DNA of 5,349 nt from Campylobacteraceae bacterium. GTDB lineage: Bacteria > Campylobacterota > Campylobacteria > Campylobacterales > Sulfurovaceae. The stretch lies in assembly GCA_027066355.1 (NCBI GenBank), contig JAMONW010000174.1, positions 1-5,349 of the forward strand. The letters are read 5' to 3'. The notes beneath the pieces are model-generated. The model was not told where the DNA came from and searched no databases. It was given only the letters and a program-made list of their open reading frames with translations. Every line of letters starts with the position of its first letter. Position 1 is the first letter of the stretch. Positions 1 to 4,001 of this stretch are shown here, one piece after another. A program made the position numbers and the translations under genes.

Positions 1-344
1 TGCGCAGCCAAAGTCAAAGTGCCACCATAAGCTTGTTTTGCCAAAATAATATTATCTCCACACCCAGCTACATTAGCAAAAGCATAAAAAACAGCAGAAG
101 CACCACTAGCAGTTGCCAAAGATGCAACTCCTTGCTCAAGAGTGCAAAAGCGTTTTTCTAAAATATCTGTTGTTGGGTTCATTAAACGCGTATAGATATT
201 GCCAAGCTCTTTTAGCTCAAACAAATTTGCAGCGTGTTGGCTATCTCTAAACTCATAAGCAGTAGTTTGATAAATTGGCACACTCATAGTCCCAAATTCA
301 CCCTTTTGATACCCTGCATGAATTGCTAAAGTGCTATCTTTCAT
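1..344 (-). CDS. metY: O-acetylhomoserine sulfhydrylase (aminocarboxypropyltransferase), N-terminal part
   Basis: This PLP-dependent Cys/Met-metabolism enzyme makes homocysteine from O-acetylhomoserine and sulfide in the cytoplasm. Only the first 114 codons are visible; the gene continues off the left edge, and family members are about 420 residues, so the PLP-binding lysine is not seen. The visible part reads as a normal fold-type I N-terminus: HAGYQ near residue 9, VPIYQTTAYEF at 22-32, and LFELKELGNIYTRLMNPT at 41-58. In the last motif Tyr51 and Arg53 correspond to the residues that contact the cofactor phosphate of the neighbouring subunit. Ser80-Gly81 and Tyr106-Gly-Gly-Thr follow; the tyrosine normally stacks on PLP. 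The 'LFxLKExGNIYTR' form favours MetY over MetB, MetC or MetZ. The start is backed by AAAGGG six bases upstream and an extended -10 site just before it. The gene lies downstream of lhgO on the same strand, 107 bp away, and probably has its own promoter. Confidence 0.87.
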   Translation of the reverse strand, partial: MKDSTLAIHAGYQKGEFGTMSVPIYQTTAYEFRDSQHAANLFELKELGNIYTRLMNPTTDILEKRFCTLEQGVASLATASGASAVFYAFANVAGCGDNIILAKQAYGGTLTLAA

Positions 345-350
345 AATAAA

Positions 351-356
351 CCCTTT
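351..356 (-). promoter_or_regulatory. Ribosome binding site of metY
   Basis: AAAGGG on the minus strand ends six bases before the ATG at 344-342, preceded by further A residues. It fixes the metY start. Confidence 0.6.
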
Positions 357-365
357 TTTTAAAGT

Positions 366-374
366 ATAATAGCA
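366..374 (-). promoter_or_regulatory. Extended -10 promoter element for metY
   Basis: The minus strand reads TGCTATTAT, an extended -10 (TG, one base, TATTAT). Transcription would start near 359, giving a leader of only about 15 nt that contains the ribosome binding site. No good -35 hexamer is seen at the usual spacing, only a run of T. This is common for extended -10 promoters and for the weak -35 regions of Campylobacterota. The polX promoter has nearly the same sequence. Confidence 0.5.
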
Positions 375-376
375 TA

Positions 377-393
377 TTTTTGCTTTGCAAAAA
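377..393. repeat. Small AT-rich inverted repeat between lhgO and metY
   Basis: TTTTTGC at 377-383 and GCAAAAA at 387-393 can form a 7-bp stem with a 3-base loop. It overlaps a perfect 12-bp palindrome, AAAAAGCTTTTT, at 390-401. It sits between the end of lhgO and the metY promoter and could weakly end lhgO transcription, but there are only two G-C pairs and no proper T tract after the stem on the minus strand. It may be no more than AT-rich sequence. Confidence 0.25.
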
Positions 394-431
394 AGCTTTT
401 TAAATTTCCAATACTAAAACATCCCCACCAA

Positions 432-466
432 CATCATTCAAAACCCATAACTCATAATTCATAATT
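432..466 (-). repeat. Degenerate 7-bp tandem repeat spanning the lhgO stop codon
   Basis: On the minus strand five consecutive heptamers read AATTATG, AATTATG, AGTTATG, GGTTTTG and AATGATG, covering 466 down to 432. The first two are identical and the third differs by one base. The lhgO stop codon (454-452) lies across the boundary of the second and third units. Seven is not a multiple of three, so gain or loss of a unit would change the last few residues of the protein. Confidence 0.6.
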
Positions 467-1639
467 ACCAACAACCCACTTAGAAAATGGAATAGATGAT
501 GTAAAGGCAGGGCTTACGGCATTTAGTATATGAAGAGTTGTTCTATCACCCTCAACAACAAAATCTTGCACCAATTCAAGTGTTTTTGTATTTAGCAGTT
601 GCGCTCTAATTCCTGGGGTGCTCCAAGAGTTATAGCTTTTTAAATCCATCTCCTTAACTAAGCCTTTTGCCAAGTTTAGCAAGTAATTTTTTGAGTATTT
701 TTTAACTTCACTTAAAGCCAAGCTTCTAAAGCCAAAGGCATCTGTAATAAAAAGCTTTGCTTCATAGTATAAAATTTGTGCTAATTCATCAAGTTTAAAG
801 TTATCAAAGCCTTTGTAGTTCTCTCTCCAAAAGGCAGGAATTGCTGTTGGTCCTATCTTTGCCTCGTTTGCTACTGTTAGGGTAAAATGCACTCCCAAAA
901 ATGGATTTGCTAAATTTGGAACTGGATAGATATTGGTTAAAAGCCCTGAAGAGTTAGAGCTATCTTTTAAGTAAATTCCCTTAAATGGAATAATTACAAA
1001 ATCTTTGCTAAATCCAAAATCTTTTGCAATTTTATCTGCATAAAGCCCAGCGCAATTTATAAGTTTTTTATACTCAATTTCAGCGCTATTTGTTGCAATT
1101 TTATTTTTGCCTACCCTAGCTTTATAAGCCACCCCTTTTTTAATCTCAATCCCCATCTCTTGGGCAACTTTTGCAAACTCTAAAGTTAGCTCTTTTGGAT
1201 TTACTGTAGCAGTAGTTGGCGAGAAAAGAGCCTTTTTATAGGTGTAAACATTTGGATACTTTGCCTCTAGCTCCTCTTGGCTTATCCACTCAAGCTCAAC
1301 ACCATTTATATCGCCTCTTCTTTTAAGCTCTTCTAAACCATCTAGCTCTTGCTTATTTTGGGCAATTACAACTTTGCCACACTCATTAATTTTAAGCCCT
1401 CTGCTTTTGCAAAACTCTTTTAAAGCCAAATTACCCTCTTTTGTAAATTTTGCCTTTAGAGAGTTTGCCGTATAGTAAAATCCAGCATGTAAAACCCCAG
1501 AATTTCTACCACTACTATGCTCTCCTACTTCACTCTCTTTTTCAATTACAACAATTTTTGCATCAGGAAATTTTTGCTTTAGCTCAATTGCAATATTTAG
1601 CCCAATAATTCCTGCTCCAATAACTAAGTAATCAACCAT
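452..1639 (-). CDS. lhgO: L-2-hydroxyglutarate oxidase/dehydrogenase, FAD-dependent
   Basis: This enzyme oxidises L-2-hydroxyglutarate, a wasteful by-product of side reactions such as that of malate dehydrogenase, back to 2-oxoglutarate. In E. coli LhgO the electrons go to the respiratory chain. The 395-residue product has the usual length and DAO-fold layout. The FAD-binding GAGIIG is at 8-13 and the acidic strand end VIEKE at 31-35. The family signature SSGRNSGVLHAGFYY spans 42-56, PTTATVNPKEL 141-151 and INCAGLYAD 194-202. Also present are NPFLGVHFT at 245-253, GPTAIPAF at 263-270, GIRAQLL at 343-349 and the C-terminal block GDRTTLHILNAVSPAFTSS at 364-382. GVLHAGFYY and PGIRAQL separate it from glycerol-3-phosphate dehydrogenase and malate:quinone oxidoreductase. 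The start sits seven residues before the GxGxxG motif, with AGGG six bases upstream. It is divergent from polX; the stop lies in a 7-bp tandem repeat. No signal peptide or membrane helix is seen. Confidence 0.9.
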   Translation of the reverse strand: MVDYLVIGAGIIGLNIAIELKQKFPDAKIVVIEKESEVGEHSSGRNSGVLHAGFYYTANSLKAKFTKEGNLALKEFCKSRGLKINECGKVVIAQNKQELDGLEELKRRGDINGVELEWISQEELEAKYPNVYTYKKALFSPTTATVNPKELTLEFAKVAQEMGIEIKKGVAYKARVGKNKIATNSAEIEYKKLINCAGLYADKIAKDFGFSKDFVIIPFKGIYLKDSSNSSGLLTNIYPVPNLANPFLGVHFTLTVANEAKIGPTAIPAFWRENYKGFDNFKLDELAQILYYEAKLFITDAFGFRSLALSEVKKYSKNYLLNLAKGLVKEMDLKSYNSWSTPGIRAQLLNTKTLELVQDFVVEGDRTTLHILNAVSPAFTSSIPFSKWVVGNYEL

Positions 1640-1645
1640 TTAACA

Positions 1646-1649
1646 CCCT
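1646..1649 (-). promoter_or_regulatory. Ribosome binding site of lhgO
   Basis: AGGG on the minus strand, within TTTTAGGGTG, lies six bases before the ATG at 1639-1637. It supports this start, which is also the only one that keeps the complete dinucleotide-binding strand. Confidence 0.55.
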
Positions 1650-1676
1650 AAAATTTTTACTTTATTGTAACAAGAA

Positions 1677-1687
1677 ATTATATTATA
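1677..1687 (-). promoter_or_regulatory. Candidate -10 region for lhgO (two overlapping TATAAT boxes)
   Basis: The minus strand reads TATAATATAAT, that is, two overlapping perfect TATAAT hexamers (1687-1682 and 1682-1677). Transcription would begin near 1670 and give a leader of about 30 nt. There is no clear -35. The site is about 30 bp from the polX -10 on the other strand, so the two promoters are back to back and may compete. Confidence 0.45.
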
Positions 1688-1712
1688 AAGCCTTATAGAG
1701 TAGCTAAAAATG

Positions 1713-1721
1713 TGCTATAAT
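1713..1721 (+). promoter_or_regulatory. Extended -10 promoter element for polX
   Basis: TGCTATAAT combines a consensus TATAAT (1716-1721) with the TG of an extended -10. A start near 1728 would leave a leader of only about 11 nt, barely long enough for the ribosome binding site. No convincing -35 is seen. Confidence 0.6.
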
Positions 1722-1725
1722 AAAC

Positions 1726-1732
1726 AAAAAGG
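1726..1732 (+). promoter_or_regulatory. Ribosome binding site of polX
   Basis: AAAAAGG lies six bases before the ATG at 1739. With the following CTTTTT it forms an AT-only inverted repeat that places the GG in the loop; the stem is too weak to claim regulation. It supports the start at 1739. Confidence 0.6.
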
Positions 1733-1738
1733 CTTTTT

Positions 1739-3463
1739 ATGAATTACTCTAATAAAGATATAGCAAAACAGTTAAAAGAGTTAGCAATGTATGCTCAACT
1801 AGATGGAGTTAATCGCTTTAAGATTAGAGCTTATAAAGAGGCAGCAAATACAATAGAAAACTACCCAACATCAATAGAAAAAATGGTTAAAAATAAGCAA
1901 AATTTAAAACAAATTCCACACATTGGCAAAAAGATAGAAAAAAAGATATATCAGCTTATAAATAGTGGTAAAATCTCTGCGTTAGAGAGATATAGAGCCA
2001 AATATCCAGCATCTTTGTTAGAGCTTTTGGCAATTCCGGGAATTGGGGCTAAAAAGGCTATGATTTTATATAAAAAGCTAAATGTTAACTCTCTTAATAG
2101 TTTGCAAAGTGCGCTAAAGAGTGGAGAGTTAAACAACCTTAAAGGCTTTGGCAAAAAATTAATTAAGCATATTCAAGAGGGGCTAACTATGCTAAAGCAA
2201 GAGGGCAAACGCTTTTTATATGCCAATGCAAAGCCTTATGCTAAAGATATAGTGGAGTATATGCAAAAGCACCCAAAGGTAAAAAAGGCAATAGTTGCAG
2301 GTAGTTTTAGGCGCAAAAAAGAGAGTGTGGGTGATTTAGATTTGGTTGTAGTTTGCAAAAAAAAAGATTCTTCTGAAGTTGTAGAGCATTTTACAAAGTA
2401 TAATAAGCTAAAAGATATTATAACACAAGGTAGCAACAGAGCAACAATAGTTTTAGAAAATAGTTTACAAATAGATTTAAAAGTAGCTCAAAGCTCTTTT
2501 TATGGGGCAACTTTGAGTTATTTTACAGGCTCTAAAGCACATACTTTACACATTAGAAAAATGGCAAAAGAGATTGGCTGGAAAGTAAGTGAGTATGGCA
2601 TATTTAAAGATGAAACAAAGCTAGATAAAAGAAGCGAAAAAAGCTTTTATAAAACTTTGAGTTTAGATTTTATTGAGCCAGAACTTAGAGAGCTTAGAGG
2701 AGAGTTTGAAGCCGCAAAAAATCATACTTTGCCAAAACTTCTTAAACAAAGCGATATAAAAGGAGATTTGCATATTCATACAAACTTTAGTGATGGGGTT
2801 GAGAGTTTGGAAAATATGGTAGTTGCTGCATATAAAAAAGGTTACAAATATATTGCAATTACAGACCACTCTTGGCATATGCCTTTGCTTCATGGCTTAG
2901 ATGAAGATAGGTTGCTCAAACAAATTGAAATTATAGATAAATTAAACCAAAAATATAAAAATTTAAAAATTTTAAAAGGTATAGAGGTAGATATTTTAAA
3001 AGATGGCTCTTTGGCTTTAAGTGATGATTTGCTAGAAAAATTAGATATTGTGGTAGCTTCTATTCATGACTATTTTAATTTAAGTAAAATTAAGCAAACA
3101 AACAGAATTATAAAAGCTATGCAAAATCCAAATGTTAATATTATTGGGCATATAAGCGGCAGATTAATACAACAAAGAGCGCCCTACCCATTAAATTATA
3201 CAAAAATTTTTGAAGTTGCCAAAAAAGAGAGTGTAGCAATAGAGATAAACTCCCAGCCTCAACGCCTTGATATTAATGATATTTATGCAAAATTAGCTAA
3301 AGAGATGGGAGTCAAATTTGCGATAAACAGCGATGCACATCACATTAAATGCCTAGATTACATAGAGTATGGAGTAAACCAAGCAAGAAGAGGATGGCTT
3401 GAGAAAAAAGATGTAATAAATACTTGGGGTTTAAAAAAGTTAAAAGAGTTTTTAGATAAATGA
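1739..3463 (+). CDS. polX: DNA polymerase/3'-5' exonuclease PolX (family X polymerase with PHP domain)
   Basis: Bacterial PolX fills short gaps in damaged DNA, and its PHP domain supplies a metal-dependent 3'-5' exonuclease and end-cleaning activity for base-excision and related repair. At 574 residues it has normal family length and complete domain order. Residues 1-90 form the helical 8-kDa-type domain; helix-hairpin-helix motifs are IPHIGKK near 59-65, IPGIGAKK at 99-106 and LKGFGKK at 134-140. The palm carries GSFRR at 188-192, the catalytic aspartates 199 and 201 (GDLDLV) and 246 (QIDLKV), and YFTGSKAHT at 261-269 for nucleotide contact. The PHP domain begins at about 341, with likely metal ligands His345, His347, Asp352, His377, Glu416, His443, His471, Asp532 and His534. 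Small departures are HISGR at 471-475, where HPTGR is usual, and SIHDY at 441-445. No active-site residue is lost. An A9 tract encodes Lys207-209. The gene has its own promoter and no downstream partner. Confidence 0.95.
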   Translation: MNYSNKDIAKQLKELAMYAQLDGVNRFKIRAYKEAANTIENYPTSIEKMVKNKQNLKQIPHIGKKIEKKIYQLINSGKISALERYRAKYPASLLELLAIPGIGAKKAMILYKKLNVNSLNSLQSALKSGELNNLKGFGKKLIKHIQEGLTMLKQEGKRFLYANAKPYAKDIVEYMQKHPKVKKAIVAGSFRRKKESVGDLDLVVVCKKKDSSEVVEHFTKYNKLKDIITQGSNRATIVLENSLQIDLKVAQSSFYGATLSYFTGSKAHTLHIRKMAKEIGWKVSEYGIFKDETKLDKRSEKSFYKTLSLDFIEPELRELRGEFEAAKNHTLPKLLKQSDIKGDLHIHTNFSDGVESLENMVVAAYKKGYKYIAITDHSWHMPLLHGLDEDRLLKQIEIIDKLNQKYKNLKILKGIEVDILKDGSLALSDDLLEKLDIVVASIHDYFNLSKIKQTNRIIKAMQNPNVNIIGHISGRLIQQRAPYPLNYTKIFEVAKKESVAIEINSQPQRLDINDIYAKLAKEMGVKFAINSDAHHIKCLDYIEYGVNQARRGWLEKKDVINTWGLKKLKEFLDK

Positions 3464-3473
3464 CAAGAACAAA

Positions 3474-3499
3474 GTCATTCTGAACTTGTTTCAGAATCT
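3474..3499. repeat. Palindromic intergenic repeat, copy 1 (perfect hairpin)
   Basis: ATTCTGAA (3477-3484) and TTCAGAAT (3490-3497) form a perfect 8-bp stem around a CTTGT loop, starting 10 bases after the polX stop. No T tract follows, so it is not a classical terminator, though it could protect the 3' end of the polX message. It is the best-preserved of four related copies in the next 140 bp. Confidence 0.6.
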
Positions 3500-3519
3500 T
3501 ACAACATTTTAACCACCTC

Positions 3520-3540
3520 TCATCCTAAGCTAAAGAATCT
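3520..3540. repeat. Palindromic intergenic repeat, copy 2 (divergent)
   Basis: This stretch reads TCATCCTAAGC followed by TAAAGAATCT. It keeps the TCATCCT beginning and the AGAATC end of the element, but the centre differs from the CTTGTTT of the other copies. Confidence 0.35.
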
Positions 3541-3550
3541 AACAATACTG

Positions 3551-3610
3551 CTCCACTCGTCATCCTGAACTTGTTTTAAAATCCTCCACTCGTCATCCTA
3601 AACTTGTTTC
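3551..3610. repeat. Tandem direct repeat of 33-bp period carrying palindrome copies 3 and 4
   Basis: A 26-bp block beginning CTCCACTCGTCATCCT and ending AACTTGTTT occurs at 3551-3576 and again at 3584-3609, one base apart in sequence and exactly 33 bp apart in position. Each includes one copy of the palindromic element (about 3559-3584 and 3592-3616). In copy 3 the second arm is eroded to TTAAAAT; copy 4 keeps TTCAGAATC but has a changed first arm. The local duplication therefore included the CTCCACTC flank as well as the palindrome. Confidence 0.55.
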
Positions 3611-3616
3611 AGAATC

Positions 3617-3934
3617 CCCTTTAAGTAATGTTAAATTATGGGTTAATAGTGGTTGGTTGCTAGTTTTAGTTATTTTTTGGAAATGAGGCTTTAGCCTCAT
3701 CAAATGCAACAAATGCTTTAAAAGCACCTATTCAAAAATAATTAATTTATAAGCTTGTGAATATATAAGCTAAAGCATTACTTCCAAAATTCAAAATATA
3801 AAGCTTTGATTTCTTAATTAACATCCAATAACTACAAATAAAGCGTCTTATTTATAGTAGTATTATTTATTGCAGAGCATAACTTTACCTCTTTGTCTAT
3901 TTTATTAAAAAGTTTATCTCTTGCTAATTTTAAT
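3617..3934. other. AT-rich gene-free stretch
   Basis: No gene is supported here. The longest small reading frame noticed (minus strand, 3593-3700, 35 codons) has no ribosome binding site and runs into the palindromic repeats. Apart from the hairpin at 3683-3700 there is a second small inverted repeat, TGCTTT and AAAGCA, at 3714-3726, and a direct repeat TATAAGCT at 3748-3755 and 3764-3771. The rest is unstructured AT-rich sequence. It lies at the distal side of the CRISPR array and so is not expected to be its leader. Confidence 0.5.
3683..3700. repeat. Perfect hairpin ATGAGGC-TTTA-GCCTCAT
   Basis: A 7-bp stem with four G-C pairs and a 4-base loop, the most stable small hairpin in the gene-free region. 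On the plus strand CAAATG follows instead of T, and on the minus strand TTTCC follows. It could be a poor terminator for leftward transcription leaving the CRISPR array, or simply a palindrome. Confidence 0.35.
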
Positions 3935-3950
3935 GATAGACCCCTCTATC
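3935..3950. repeat. Hairpin GATAGA-CCCC-TCTATC abutting the CRISPR distal end
   Basis: A perfect 6-bp inverted repeat with a CCCC loop that ends at the base before the degenerate terminal CRISPR repeat (3951). With the array transcribed leftward, this would be the first structure after the last recognisable repeat. It could mark the 3' end of the precursor crRNA, but no T tract follows on the minus strand (ATTAAAATT), so termination is only a suggestion. Confidence 0.4.
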
Positions 3951-3966
3951 CAATTGTAGGTTCGAT
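3951..3966 (-). repeat. Degenerate, truncated terminal CRISPR repeat
   Basis: On the minus strand this reads ATCGAACCTACAATTG. It aligns with the first 18 bases of the CRISPR repeat (ATTGAACCGAAACAAGTG) with a two-base gap and three mismatches. The remaining 12 bases of the repeat, including the ATTGAAAC end, are gone. It lies 35 bp from the first intact repeat (3967-4001 between them), which is a normal spacer length here. Loss of the 3' half of the last repeat is typical of the end of an array furthest from the leader. Confidence 0.65.
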
Positions 3967-4001
3967 ATAATTTCAAGCTTGTTAAAACGCTCATCATCGC
4001 T

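Noticed and set aside
1951..2893. Minus-strand open frames of 66-76 codons within polX
   Set aside because: They are shadows of polX with no ribosome binding site, and the polX frame is strongly supported by motifs.
3474..3499. Hairpin after polX considered as a Rho-independent terminator
   Set aside because: The stem is AT-rich and followed by CTTACAAC rather than a T tract; it is better described as a palindromic repeat.
3593..3700. A 35-codon minus-strand frame in the intergenic region
   Set aside because: It has no ribosome binding site, starts inside a hairpin and ends in the palindromic repeats, and its composition is unlike a protein.
3701..3934. AT-rich DNA left of the array considered as the CRISPR leader
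   Set aside because: The adjoining repeat is degenerate and the repeat polarity (ATTGAAAC end on the minus strand) places the leader at the other end. AT-richness is general here.
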